Source: JAMXLO01 sp963850535 (GTDB lineage Bacteria; Pseudomonadota; Alphaproteobacteria; Acetobacterales; Acetobacteraceae). From it: a DNA stretch of 64,000 nucleotides. Shown here piece after piece: positions 1 through 9,347 of the stretch. A program made the position numbers and the translations under genes. The stretch lies in assembly GCA_963850535.1 (NCBI GenBank), contig CAWKMC010000016.1, positions 1 to 64,000 on the forward strand. Reading direction: 5' to 3'. Below the pieces are notes generated by a model. It was not told where the DNA came from. It saw only the letters and a program-made list of their open reading frames with translations, and did no database searches. Position 1 is the stretch's first letter. Each line of letters begins with the position of its first letter.

Positions 1-2349
1 TAGGCTGCCACCCCACGCTGCCCGGTGGTAGCCGCGACCGCTTGCGCCATGGCGTAGCTTTCGCCCTGCGAGACAAATATGAACCGCAGATGCGTGCCTG
101 ATTCGCTGATGCCGGTGACCTGAACTGCAACCGGTGGCAAGCCGGTGCCGAGCAGTCGGCCAGTGTCGACACCCTCGACAACAGTACCCAAGCGGGCGCC
201 ATCGGCCGAGAGATCGATGATCTCGGCCGATGTGGTGCCCGCGCTGTGCTCCAGCCGCGCGGCAATGTGCACCGGGTGACGCGTACTCCCCCTGCGATCA
301 AGCTCAAGGATCCGGGTGTGCAGCAGCCGCCCCAAACTCTGCTTCAGCTCTGCCATGTGCTGCGCGACATTCAGGCTGATCGCGTTCATGTTCCCAACTG
401 TCCGGTTGCACCGTTCGCCAGCTTCGACGACGGCGTGCAGACTGTCCGCCGTGCTTCTTGCCGCCTGCGAGGCGCCTCCGACCGCCTCGGCGATTGACTT
501 CGTCGCCGCCGATTGCTGTTCGACAGCGGCGCCTATCTGCACGGCGATCGCGTCCAGCTCGCCCACCGTTTCGACGATCCCGCCCAGCGCTTGCTGTACC
601 TCGCGCGTCGCTGCATCGATCGCCCCGACGCGCGTGGCAATCTGCTCGGTGCTGCGCGCGGTCTGATTGGCAAGCTGCTTCACCTCCGAGGCCACCACCG
701 CAAAGCCCTTGCCGGCGTCACCTGCGCGGGCTGCCTCGATCGTGGCGTTGAGCGCGAGCAGGTTGGTGCGACTGGCTATCTCCGCGATCAGGCGCGCCAC
801 CTCGCCAATCTCCGTCACGCTGGTGGTGAGCGCGGCGAAGCTCCGGTGCGTCGCATCGGTGCGCTCCACTGCACTGCGCGTGAATTGCGTGGTGCGCCCC
901 ATCTGGCGGGCGATCTCGGCAATCGACGCGGCGAGTTCCTGGATACCGGCGGCGGCAGTGTCGCTTTCACGCAGCCCATGTTCCGCCGCCTGCCCGGCGG
1001 TCTCGGTAGCAGCCGCGATATCACGCGCGCCACGATCGACGTCCGCCGACAGATCGCGCAGTTGGCCGGCGAGGGCGGCGACGTCGCCAACCGCCTGCGC
1101 GCTTTCCCGCTCGATCAGTGTGGCCGCTTTCGGCTTCCTCTCGCAGCGCCTCTTGCTGCTCCTCCATGGCACGATGCGACAACGCGGTGGTCTGGAAGCC
1201 CTGGGTTGCGCGCAGCAAGGCGGCAACTTCGTCATTGCCATGCGGCATGGGCACGACGACCTGGAGATGGCCGGCTGTCAGCTCGGTCAGTGCCGTGACC
1301 GCCCTATTTAGCGGACGCACCACGCGGAGCACGACATACCAGAGCGTGGCCAGTGCGATCGCCGCCGCACCCCCCAGCAGGGCGAGTGCGATGATCAGAT
1401 AGTTTCGAGCGGCCGCCCGGCGCTGCTGCACCAAGTGCTGGATCATTTCGCCATCTTGCCCCTGTGCCTGCTGCAAGGCGCCGATGGCTTTGGTGGCGGC
1501 GGCAAACCAAGTGCTGGGCGTCGTCGGCCAGGCCGACGATTGCACTGCTGCCGCCAGCACAGCATCACGCGTCTGGCGGAACCCGTCGAATACCGCGGCT
1601 CCGGCCGCACCGATTGTATCCTTCGCGGCTGGCGGCAGGGTGGCCATCTGGACCTGTATGCGCGCCCAGGCACCTTCCAGGCGCCCGCGCAGGATGCCGA
1701 GGTCCGCCATATCGGCAGCGGTCATCCGAGCGTCGGCGGCAATGGCGCCATTGACGCGGCCGCGCTCGCGGCCGGCGAACTCCGCCATTTCCGCCAGCCC
1801 ATCACGCACCACCACCAGCTGCGCAATAGTGGGGTCACCAGCACCGTTGGCTTCGATCAGGCGGCGCACCTTGGTCAGCGCCTCGATTTCGGCAGTGGCG
1901 GCGGCAAACCACGCTGCCTGCGAAGGCGGCGCGACACCCACGCCGTGCAACACCTGGTCGATCGTTGACCGCATGGCGTCAAGCCGCGCGGCTGTCGCGC
2001 CTTCGGCGGCAAGCACTTCGGAGATGGTGTGCTCAGGGACCGGCAAGGCGGCAAGGTGGTCCAACCTTTCGTTGCGAAAGGCCTGGGCCTTTGTGCGCTG
2101 CGCCAGGAAGGCGTCACGCGTCGCGGGATCCGCGGCCGCCAACCCAGCCAAGGCGCCGTTTACCAATCCGCGCTCCGCGGCCAGAGCTCCAACAGCCGCC
2201 AGCAACGAGGTGCTATGGGCGTTCGATGAAAGCATCGTCTCGGCGTTCCGCGCATCGCGCCAGGCCGCCGCCGAGTCGAGGGACAGCTTTACTCCCAGCG
2301 CAGCGGCCAGCAGAACGATCGCAGAAATAATGCGCATGCCCAGCGACAT
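1..2349 (-). pseudogene. Methyl-accepting chemotaxis protein with C-terminal PilZ domain, one frameshift, at left edge
   Basis: Chemoreceptor that would signal to CheA/CheW. From the ATG at 2349 the protein has an N-terminal membrane segment (AIVLLAAALGV), a long helical periplasmic sensor of about 280 residues resembling nitrate/nitrite-sensing (NIT) domains, a second membrane segment (YLIIALALLGGAAAIAL), a HAMP region (VVRPLNRAVTALTELTAGHL) and the start of the signalling helix. Near 1118-1125 the frame breaks: dropping one G from the GG in agcggccac restores ATLIERESAQ and then the conserved hairpin IEAARAGDAGKGFAVVA. After the signalling domain comes a PilZ-like tail (RGSTRHPVHIAARLE, then DLSADGARL), which usually binds c-di-GMP. 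The last complete codon is at the window edge, so the stop codon is just outside. Divergent from pgeF. The frame break may be a sequencing error. Confidence 0.82.
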
Positions 2350-2452
2350 CCGACACTCCGTCGCAGTACGTCGGAGGACAATCGGCGGAAACCGCTGCCA
2401 TGCGGTTAAGCTGCCCTGGACAACGCTCCGCAGGGCAGCGAAAAGCCGCCGC

Positions 2453-3214
2453 ATGCCGTTGAGCGCCGAGCTGCTTCCCGTACCGCATGGCTTCTTTACC
2501 CGCCAGGGCGGCGTGTCGGATGGACCCTACGCGAGCCTGAATTGCAGCTTGTCCGGTGGTGACAGACGCGAGGCGGTCCTGGAGAACCGTGCCCGGGCGG
2601 CGCAGGCCGTTGGTGCGAGGCCAGAACATCTTGTCGGCCTCATGCAGGTGCACGGCGCCGACGTGATCGAGGTCACTACCGCCTGGCCGCCCGGACAGGG
2701 GCCGCGCGCGGATGCCATGGTGACGACCAGGCCCGACATCGCACTGGGGGTCATTACCGCCGACTGCGCTCCGATTTTGCTTGCGGACACTGCGGCTGGC
2801 GTGATCGGCGCCGCCCATGCCGGATGGCGAGGCGCGGTGGCCGGCGTCGTCGAGGCGACGGTAGGCGCCATGACGCGGCTTGGAGCTACGCCCGAGACCA
2901 TTGTTGCCGCGGTCGGACCATGTATCGGGCAAGCCTCCTATGAGGTGCGCGCCGATCTGCGGGACGCCGTCCTGGTGCGCGACCGAGCGTATGATCGGTT
3001 CTTCGCGCCAGGCTGTCGCGAACGGCGCTGGCAATTCGCCCTGGCCGAATATTGCGCCGAGCTGCTGGCTGCAGCCGGCGTCCACCGAGTAAGCGTCTTG
3101 GGGATCGACACCGCGGCCGACGAGGAACGGTTCTTCAGTTTCCGGCGACGGACGCTCGCAGGAGGGGGGCCGATTGGCCACCAGATCTCGATTATCGCGC
3201 TCGATCGCCGTTAG
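2453..3214 (+). CDS. pgeF: Polyphenol oxidase / purine nucleoside phosphorylase family protein (YfiH/LACC1)
   Basis: 253-residue member of the multicopper-polyphenol-oxidoreductase-like family (YfiH, PgeF, LACC1), whose characterised members act as purine nucleoside phosphorylases and adenosine deaminases; E. coli PgeF has also been linked to correcting misincorporated residues in peptidoglycan precursors. The family's metal and catalytic positions are visible: MQVHGADV, TADCAPILLAD, AAHAGWRG and VGPCIGQASYEV. The start is the ATG at 2453 (MPLSAELLPVPHGFFTRQGG), because the family begins about ten residues before the FFTRxGG motif; the open frame continues far upstream only because GC-rich antisense DNA lacks stops. 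It is followed at two bases by the lipoprotein gene and then prs, which suggests one transcript. Confidence 0.9.
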   Translation: MPLSAELLPVPHGFFTRQGGVSDGPYASLNCSLSGGDRREAVLENRARAAQAVGARPEHLVGLMQVHGADVIEVTTAWPPGQGPRADAMVTTRPDIALGVITADCAPILLADTAAGVIGAAHAGWRGAVAGVVEATVGAMTRLGATPETIVAAVGPCIGQASYEVRADLRDAVLVRDRAYDRFFAPGCRERRWQFALAEYCAELLAAAGVHRVSVLGIDTAADEERFFSFRRRTLAGGGPIGHQISIIALDRR

Positions 3215-3216
3215 CC

Positions 3217-4158
3217 GTGGCGCTACGCCTCAGCCTGTTGGTGCCATTGCTGCCGCTTGTTGCCTGTGGCGATCTGCCGCAGCCGTTCATCGGCAATCCT
3301 GGCACTGCCGGACGGCAGCTGGTGCAACCGCCCACGCCCCGCCTCGCGGTGCCGCCGCCCACCGCCGCGCTGTTGTCCGACGAAGCAAGCCGGCATTTTG
3401 CTGACGCTATTGCCGAGGGCCTGCAGGCACAGGAGGTGCCGGCAGTTGCAGATCAGGTCCGGCCGAACGACTGGCAGTTAGTCGCCACTGCTGAGCAGCG
3501 CGGGGTGACGGTCGTACCGATGTTCCGGGTGCTGAACCCGAAAGGCGAAGACAAGGGCAGTGCGCAAGGGACGCCCCTCCCGACCGCGGTCTGGGCTGCC
3601 GCGCCACCCGACATGCTGAACCAGGAGGCGAGCGAGGCTGCGCCGAAGATCGCGGCGCTGCTCGACGGCATCCAGACCGCAACCATGCGCGCCGATCCAA
3701 ACAGTCTGTACAATCGGGTGGCGAAGGTGGATATTCCACCGGTGACCGGCGCCCCCGGTGACGGCAACGCCTCGTTGACGAAGCAGATCAGGGAGCATCT
3801 CAAGGCGCTTGGGCCCGTCGTACAGGATGGTGCCGACGGAGCCGACTTCATCGTGCAGGGCAATGTGCGCATGGTGCCGATCGGCGGCGGGCAGCAGCGC
3901 GTCGAAATTATGTGGTCAGTCAAGCTGCCGAGTGGTGATGAACGTGGCAAGGTCGTGCAGCTCAACAACATTCCGGCCGGTTCGCTGGATCACTATTGGG
4001 CGGACGTGGCGATGATCGTAGCGACCGAGGCCGCCGGCGGCATCAACGATGTGATCGCGCGGCAGTCCGGTCGGCAGCCAGACGAGCCGGTTCATGGACA
4101 GCAAGAGAAACCGTTGGTAGAAGGCCGCCAAACCGGCGGGGTAGAACCGGTCCGATGA
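3217..4158 (+). CDS. Predicted lipoprotein of unknown function
   Basis: 313-residue secreted protein. The GTG start at 3217, two bases after the pgeF stop, gives a hydrophobic signal segment ending in a lipobox (LLPLVAC-G), so the mature protein should be lipidated at that cysteine. A proline-rich linker (QPPTPRLAVPPP) follows. The rest is a soluble domain with motifs such as DWQLVATAEQRG, ADFIVQGNVRMVPIGGGQQ and IMWSVKLPSGDERGKV. The pgeF-lipoprotein-prs order resembles that seen in Acetobacteraceae. I do not recognise a characterised family. The C terminus (about 30 residues, QEKPLVEGRQTGGVEPVR) is low complexity. An upstream start in the open frame would overlap pgeF and lose the signal sequence, so it is not preferred. 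Confidence 0.75.
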   Translation: MALRLSLLVPLLPLVACGDLPQPFIGNPGTAGRQLVQPPTPRLAVPPPTAALLSDEASRHFADAIAEGLQAQEVPAVADQVRPNDWQLVATAEQRGVTVVPMFRVLNPKGEDKGSAQGTPLPTAVWAAAPPDMLNQEASEAAPKIAALLDGIQTATMRADPNSLYNRVAKVDIPPVTGAPGDGNASLTKQIREHLKALGPVVQDGADGADFIVQGNVRMVPIGGGQQRVEIMWSVKLPSGDERGKVVQLNNIPAGSLDHYWADVAMIVATEAAGGINDVIARQSGRQPDEPVHGQQEKPLVEGRQTGGVEPVR

Positions 4159-4180
4159 CGTTACCGGGCGGCCAGACACT

Positions 4181-5113
4181 ATGAAAATCGTTGCCTGCAA
4201 TAGCAACCGACCCCTCGCCGAGGCTGTCGCCGCCACTCTGCAACTGCCACTGACTCGCGCCTCAATTCGCCGCTTTGCGGATATGGAGGTGTTCGTCGAG
4301 ATCCACGAGAACGTCCGCGGCGAGGATGTGTTCGTCGTGCAGTCGACCTCGTACCCAGCGAACGACACGCTGATGGAGTTGCTGGTCACGCTGGACGCGC
4401 TGCGGCGCAGCTCCGCACGACGCGTGACGGCAGTGATCCCCTATTTCGGCTACGCGCGACAGGATCGCAAAACGGCGTCCCGCTCACCGATCAGCGCCAA
4501 GCTGGTGGCCAACCTGATCACGACGGCCGGTGCCAATCGTGTGCTGACCATGGATCTGCATGCTGCACAGATCCAGGGTTTTTTCGATATTCCAGTGGAC
4601 AATCTGTACGCCGCCCCGTTGTTCAGCCGCGATATTCAGGAGCGCTTCAACGGGCGCGACCTGATGATCGTATCACCCGATGTCGGCGGCGTTCTGCGGG
4701 CCCGCCTGCTTGCGACCCGTCTGAACCGCGATCTTGCCATCATCGACAAACGGCGCGAGCGGGCGGGCCATTCCCAGGTAATGAACGTGATCGGCGACGT
4801 CTCGGGGCGCGACTGCATCCTGGTGGACGACATGGTGGATTCCGGTGGCACGCACTGCAATGCGGCCGAGGCACTGACGAAGGCAGGAGCCCGCTCGGTA
4901 AGTGCCTATGTCACGCACGGTGTGTTGTCCGGCGGAGCCGTCGCCCGAATTTCTTCCTCGCCGATCGAGGCAATGGTAATCACCGACTCGATCCTCGCCA
5001 CAGAGGCAGTGCGGCTGGCGCCCAACATTCGCCAGATCACCATCGCGCCGCTGATGGCAGAGGCGATGCGCCGGATCAGTGACGAAAGTTCTGTAAGTTC
5101 GCTGTTCGATTGA
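4181..5113 (+). CDS. prs: Ribose-phosphate pyrophosphokinase
   Basis: 310-residue PRPP synthetase: ribose 5-phosphate plus ATP gives PRPP and AMP, feeding purine, pyrimidine, histidine, tryptophan and NAD synthesis in the cytoplasm. The signature elements are present in order: the regulatory flexible region FADMEVFVEI near residue 32, the ATP-site stretch IPYFGYARQDRK near 85, the divalent cation site MDLHAAQIQGFFDIPVDNL near 127, and the PRPP loop DDMVDSGGT near 212. The length matches class I enzymes (about 310-315). The ATG at 4181 begins MKIVACNSNRPLAEAVA, the expected N terminus. The frame is clean, in contrast to several neighbours. It follows the lipoprotein gene by 22 bp. Confidence 0.96.
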   Translation: MKIVACNSNRPLAEAVAATLQLPLTRASIRRFADMEVFVEIHENVRGEDVFVVQSTSYPANDTLMELLVTLDALRRSSARRVTAVIPYFGYARQDRKTASRSPISAKLVANLITTAGANRVLTMDLHAAQIQGFFDIPVDNLYAAPLFSRDIQERFNGRDLMIVSPDVGGVLRARLLATRLNRDLAIIDKRRERAGHSQVMNVIGDVSGRDCILVDDMVDSGGTHCNAAEALTKAGARSVSAYVTHGVLSGGAVARISSSPIEAMVITDSILATEAVRLAPNIRQITIAPLMAEAMRRISDESSVSSLFD

Positions 5114-5132
5114 GTCGCGCTGCCCACGCGGC

Positions 5133-5977
5133 TCAACGCTTACGCGCCACGAACACGATGGCACCGTCGCCGATGATGCCATGGCGCGGAGTGCTCAGCC
5201 GGTTGGTTTCTGACGCGAACCCGATCTCGCGCAGTCGCGTCAACATCGCTTGTCCGAAGATGCGCCACACCAGCACCCCCTCCCCGGGTCGCACCGGATC
5301 TCCGTGGTATAGCGGCTCGGCCAGGTACTCGACGCGACCCAGCACGAGCCTTGCCCGTACGTCATCGCGCTCGCTCCCCGGCATGAACGGGACGGTGAAG
5401 ATGTGGCTTCCACCTGTGCGCAGCACTCGGAAGATTTCGCGATGTGCGCCATATGCGTCAGGGACATGCTCCAGCACGTCGCTCGACAGGACAACATCCA
5501 GACTGGTGTCGGCGAACGACAGGTTCCCTAGGTCTTCGTGGCGGATGCCGTTTACGCGAGAGCCTGGCGCATGTGTCTCGCCCCAGTATTCGGAGCAGAC
5601 ATAGCCCGGCGCATCGGTCAGGGCCGCGTGCAATGCGCCATTCGATTCGGCGCTATACACAGGCGGCAGCCGGTAGGCAGAATGAGTCGGCCATATTTGC
5701 GAAGGCGCAGTTCCCTCCGCAGCACGAGCGCCATCTGACGCTGCCGGTTTGACGCGCCGCAGTGCGAACAACTACCGGTTTCGCGCAGGTTGGCAGTGAA
5801 GCCCTGGAAGCGGACCCCGCGGGTGCCGCACACTGCACAACTGCCCCGCAGCGAATGGCCCGCTAGCCGGGAATTCTCATACTGGCGAAGGGGTAGAGCG
5901 CGGCGCGTGGGGCGAACAGGCGTCGGTAAGGCAAGAATGGGCGAGCGGATGTCTGTGGCGAGGGTTGGGTCGCGCAT
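5133..5977 (-). pseudogene. SAM-dependent methyltransferase (class I), frameshifted
   Basis: Two overlapping reading frames make one protein of about 280 residues. The N-terminal part (from the ATG at 5977) contains two zinc-ribbon-like cysteine pairs, CAVCGTRGVRF and CSHCGASNRQRQ, before LRRELRLRKYGRL. The C-terminal part, in the next frame, carries VYSAESNGALHAAL, then YVCSEYWGE, the methyltransferase-11 core DTSLDVVLSSDVLEHVPD and VLRTGGSHIFTVPF. The switch lies near 5660-5670 and needs one inserted base. The cysteine-rich head plus Methyltransf_11 layout is common in proteins that modify polysaccharides or lipids, but the substrate is unknown. It is convergent with prs (19 bp apart) and sits next to the IS1380-type element; its first codons are close to the element's left side. 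Confidence 0.7.
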
Positions 5978-6042
5978 GAGCAACACCGCCAGTCCGGCAG
6001 CGTTTTTGGGATGTATGTTGACTGTGCGATGTCTGGTTCGTG

Positions 6043-6845
6043 TTAGGTGGCAGCATGTCGCAATCGCACATGAGCGAGGGCGAATTCGTTCTGCCAGGGA
6101 CAGGCGGATGACATCGCTACCTTGATGCGTCGCACGCTGAGACGCACCAGTGCGCCGATCTTCAGCAGCTTGAGGCGAATGGTGCCGCAGGTCGCGTCGG
6201 CGAACTGCGAGTGCGCGAGACCGATGCGGCGCAAGGCGCACAGCAGCACGTAGGCCATTGACGCGAACCACAGGCGGAGCTGATTGGCGCGCATCGTGGC
6301 GGCCGAGGTGCGGTCAGCGAACAGATCAAGCTGGCATTCCTTGATCCGGTTCTCCATCTCGCCGCGGGCGCAGTAGATCGCCTCGTAGAGATGCTGCGCG
6401 GCGATCTCGGTCGACTTGAGCGAGGTGACGACAAAGCGAGGGTTGGCATCACCGCCGGTGACCTCTGCCTTGCCGACGACGCGGCGGTTGCGGCTCCAGC
6501 TGTCGAGCGTTGACCACATAAAGTCCCTGAACCGCCGTGCCGGTCTGCCACTCCGAATGCTGTCCAGGGTTGCCAACATGAGTTCAGGTTTGATCGCCGC
6601 CTCCAAGCGTTCGTTGCGCGCCAGGCCGAACAGGAAGTCGACACGGTTCGTCTCGCACCAAGCCATCAGCGCCTCGCGGGCAAAGCCGGAATCTCCGCGC
6701 AGCAGGATCCGCGTCTTCGGCCAGCGATGCCGGATCTGCGCAACGATCCGAGCGATCTCCTCCACTGCACCGGCCGAGGCATCGATGTTGGAGCGTCGTA
6801 GCTTAGCGGCCAGCAGGTGGCGGCCGCAGAACACGTAGAGTGGCA
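6043..6845 (-). pseudogene. IS1380-family transposase, C-terminal half (3' exon of the intron)
   Basis: Begins at the intron junction with LPLYVFCGRHLLAAKLRRS and continues with the catalytic-core region ILLRGDSGFAREALMAWCE, where the D of RGDSGF is a DDE acidic residue. The conserved stretch GEMENRIKECQLDLFADRTS follows, with the catalytic E in ENRIKE, and then the basic tail RRIKVAMSSACPWQNEFALAH. The stop is TAA at 6043. This half is in one open frame; the apparent upstream start MGVKFPCATR lies inside the intron and is not a real N terminus. Splicing of the intron would connect it to the 5' part, but that part has its own frame breaks. Confidence 0.85.
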
Positions 6846-6885
6846 AGCGAGTCGCGCAGGGGAATTTCACCCCCACGCGCTCCCA

Positions 6886-6919
6886 GAACCGTACGTGAAC
6901 CTCTCAGTTCATACGGCTC
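6886..6919 (-). ncRNA. Group II intron domain V
   Basis: Read on the minus strand, this 34-nt segment begins GAGCCGUAUGAACUGAG and ends ACGUACGGUUC. It folds as a long hairpin, GAGCCGUAU pairing with GUACGGUUC around an ACGU bulge region and a GAACUGAGAGGUUC upper stem with a GAGA tetraloop. The AGC near the 5' base is the catalytic triad position of group II introns. The following stem, GCGCGUGGGG pairing with CCCCUGCGCG around GUGAAAUU, is in the place of domain VI. The reverse transcriptase stop codon (6909-6911) lies inside domain V. Confidence 0.85.
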
Positions 6920-7577
6920 CCAGTGTCCGGCCGCTGCCATACAGAAGCTTCCAGTGAGCGAATAGACCCGGCGATGTCCGGATCACCCGTAACAACCAGT
7001 CCCGCGCGCCTCGCGGCTTACCCCGCAGGCGTCTGAACTTGCGCCTCGCCCACCTAACGAGAAAGGCATCGATCTGCATTAAGGTCGGATACAGTGCCGA
7101 CTTGTAGAAATGGCCGTAGTAGTTGATCCAGCCGCGGATATACGGGTTGAACATCCGGGCCAGGTCGTCCAGCTCCTTGTCGCTCCGGGTCTGCAGAGAC
7201 CAGCCCCGGACCGCCTGACGGATCTCCTTCAGAGCTTTCGGGCTCGCTGCAGGCAGAAAGGATACGCCATACAGCCCCTCTTGCCACTTCGCCAACCGGG
7301 GCCGGAACGTATAGCCAAGGAAGTCGAATTGGATGGTCGCGTGCTCGCCTTTGCGGTGGGCATCCTTGCAGTAGACCACCTTGGTCTTCTCCGGATGAAG
7401 CACCAGTCCGCATTCAGCGAACCTTTGATCGAGGGTTTGACGAAGCTTCAGGGCGTCGTGCTCACTGCGGCAGTGACAGATGATGTCGTCAGCATACCGT
7501 TCGAACGGCACACCACGCACGGCTCTGTGTAGCCACACATCGAACACGTAGTGCAGAAACAGGTTTGCCAAGAGCGG
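6909..7577 (-). pseudogene. ltrA: Group II intron reverse transcriptase/maturase, C-terminal part
   Basis: Starts at the insertion point with PLLANLFLHYVFD and contains the RT active-site motif YADDIICHC (the invariant YADD), followed by the palm/thumb region LHPEKTKVVYCKD, FDFLGYTFRPR and the maturase domain X sequence RMFNPYIRGWINYYGHFY. It runs to the TGA at 6909. It is the continuation of the N-terminal part at 9348-9940; the serine-recombinase element lies exactly between GGVVTP and LLANL, a segment that is contiguous in the family. No reading frame connects the two parts, so no functional maturase is expected from this copy. Confidence 0.88.
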
Positions 7578-8767
7578 GCTGCTGCCAGCCGGCGATCGAG
7601 TTCGCCTTGGATCAGACTGGGATCCTCCAGCAAACGGATCACCTCGGTCCACACAATTCGGTCGAGAAGATCCTGGCGGACTGGGGGGTTGTCGCATACA
7701 GGACCGCCGAGGTGGCGCCAAGCATCAGATCCGAGGCATCGATAGTAGTGGATGTTGCGTGCCGTCGAGCGTGTGGACGTGCGCGACAGTGCATAGCCGC
7801 ATTTACTGCACGACACCAAGCCCTGCACGATGCTGGGCGTGATCGTGCGACGCGGTGCGAGCTTCTTGTTTTGTGCCAGAAGCTCTTGGGCTCGAGCGAA
7901 GGTGTCCTCATCAATAACTGCTGGAACCGCGATCTCGATCCAGTCGGCACGAGGTCGTTCGTGGTTTGCGCTGTCGCGTGAGCTGATACCGCCGCGCAGG
8001 CGCAGAGGGCGCGTGATGCGCTGACGCGCCGTAGTTACGGTCTTCCCGAAGCATGCTGTCCCCTTGTAAGCCGGATTGCGCAACATCGCCCACACCGTGG
8101 AGCGCTCCCAGCGCGAGATCTGCTTGCGGGTCGGTACACCTCTTCATTAAGCAGGCGGGTGATAGCGCCGATGCTCATACCAGAGACGACGTAGTGGTCG
8201 TAGACGCTTCGGACGATGTCAGCTTCGGCCGTCGATGATTTCATACCGGGCTGCCGCATTGTCGCTCTTACGAATATAACGATAGCCGTACGGGGCGCCG
8301 CTGAGCACATTGACTTGCCCTTCGCGGGCCCGGTGGCGCTTGCCACGGCGTGATCGTTCGAGGATTTGCGCTCGTTCGTATTCCGCGATCATGCCTTGGA
8401 ATTGGACCAGCAACTGGTCCTCCGCGGTCGCTGCCTGGGGCGCCTTGAGAAAGACGGTGTCGACACCATGGCGCGAGAGCTCCTCGATCAGAAGGATCTG
8501 ATAGGCATATTTGCGGCTCAGCCGGTCGGGCGCATACACCAGCACGGCCTCGATCTGACCTTCCGCCGCAAGATCGCGCACTCGCTCGAGCCCGGGGCGT
8601 ACCAGCGAGGCACCGCTATAGCCTTCGTCTTCGAAGACCCAATCCGCCGGCACCTGGTAGCCGTGGCTCCGTGCAAAATCGATCAGCGCTGCCGTCTGGC
8701 TGGTGATCGTGCTCTCCTCTCGCTGCTTGTCTGAAGACACCCTTGCGTAGATCGCCGCGATCGGCAT
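7578..8767 (-). pseudogene. Large serine recombinase, frameshifted and 3'-truncated
   Basis: The N-terminal resolvase domain is intact: AIYARVSSDKQREES contains the catalytic serine, and LVYAPDRLSRK and QGMIAEYERAQILERSRRGK follow, with the E helix. The recombinase domain (GAPYGYRYIRK, then VRSVYDHYVVSGMSIGAITRLLNEE) appears after a frame break near 8222-8240. A second break near 8110-8130 leads to STVWAMLRNPAYKGTACFGKT, and a zinc ribbon follows (VSCSKCGYALSRTS, then YYRCLGSD). The protein normally continues for 150-250 residues after the DRRLAAARS segment; here it enters the intron RT. The ATG at 8767 lies inside the preceding small gene. Confidence 0.8.
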
Positions 8768-8924
8768 TGCCGCTCTCCATCACCCCGAAATGCTCGCTGA
8801 CAATCCGGACTTGGTCGGGGACCAGAAGCTCATAGACCTGCTGAAGTTTGCTCCCGAGCAGACGGTCAAATGCGTAATCGAGCTGGACTTGGTGGCGATT
8901 CCGACGCGATCGTCGGTCACCCAT
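8616..8924 (-). CDS. Small protein between the RHH regulator and the serine recombinase
   Basis: 102 residues, ATG at 8924, which overlaps the stop of the preceding gene, so translation is likely coupled. The first 60 residues look real (RRNRHQVQLDYAFDRLLGS, then QVYELLVPDQVRIVSEH). The tail (FRQAARGEHDHQPDGSADRF) reads against the start of the recombinase and may be a run-on, so the native stop could be earlier. It is positioned like the second gene of three-gene serine-recombinase elements. Function unknown; an accessory or directionality role would be a guess from position. Confidence 0.5.
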   Translation of the reverse strand: MGDRRSRRNRHQVQLDYAFDRLLGSKLQQVYELLVPDQVRIVSEHFGVMESGNADRGDLRKGVFRQAARGEHDHQPDGSADRFCTEPRLPGAGGLGLRRRRL

Positions 8925-9246
8925 GCCCGCGTACGGCCGTGAGAAAGGCCGTGATCGCGCGTGTCACGATCTCGCTGATCGTCAAGCCGCTGAACACCGC
9001 ATAGGCACGCACATCGCGCACGACGTTTGCGGGAATCTTCAGCGTGATCGGCACGGATGCAGCGACGACTGGCACCGCATGGCCAATCGCCTGTGCTTCC
9101 TGAAGGTAGCGATACGCCTGACGTCGAGAGAGCCCGAACTGGCGAGACAACGAGACCACCGCATCGGCCACGCTGACCCCGCGCACCAATAGGCTGTGCG
9201 CCGCGTTCAGTCGCTCGGCCTTCTGAGCATCGGTCGATCGCGCCAT
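8917..9246 (-). CDS. HTH plus ribbon-helix-helix-like regulator of the recombinase element
   Basis: 109 residues. The N-terminal half has a helix-turn-helix-like segment with LSRQFGLSRRQAYRYLQEA, and the C-terminal half resembles an MetJ/Arc-type ribbon-helix-helix (VPITLKIPANVVRDVRAYA, then SEIVTRAITAFL). It is the first gene of the inserted element, and the second gene starts within its stop codon. The simplest role is repression or timing of the recombinase; this is inferred from position and fold. A lower-GC leader of about 100 bp upstream (9247-9347) should hold the promoter. Confidence 0.65.
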   Translation of the reverse strand: MARSTDAQKAERLNAAHSLLVRGVSVADAVVSLSRQFGLSRRQAYRYLQEAQAIGHAVPVVAASVPITLKIPANVVRDVRAYAVFSGLTISEIVTRAITAFLTAVRGHG

Positions 9247-9347
9247 ATGACATATGGGTATTACCGTTTGTGTCGCAAGTCAAGAACGGAGTAGGACCGC
9301 CAACCCCCGATCTCGCGCTCAAACCGGAACTTACCTTTTGCGTTCAG

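Larger units (their letters stand above)
7578..9347 (-). mobile_element. Serine-recombinase mobile element inserted in the intron RT gene
   Basis: About 1.77 kb separates the two halves of the intron reverse transcriptase and carries three minus-strand genes in the order HTH/RHH protein, small protein and serine recombinase, with overlapping starts and stops. No terminal inverted repeats are visible, consistent with a serine-recombinase (not DDE) mechanism. The recombinase lacks the C-terminal part expected after its zinc-ribbon and coiled-coil region, because its frame runs directly into RT sequence at 7577. The element is therefore either truncated at this end or is a form whose recombinase tail is supplied by the target. 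The RT loses nothing at the junction. Confidence 0.7.

Noticed and set aside
513..1298. Long plus-strand frames opposite the chemoreceptor
   Set aside because: They mirror the MCP signalling domain on the other strand, with low-complexity composition and no recognisable family.
1484..2452. Upstream extension of the pgeF frame
   Set aside because: It is antisense to the MCP sensor domain; the family N terminus begins at 2453.
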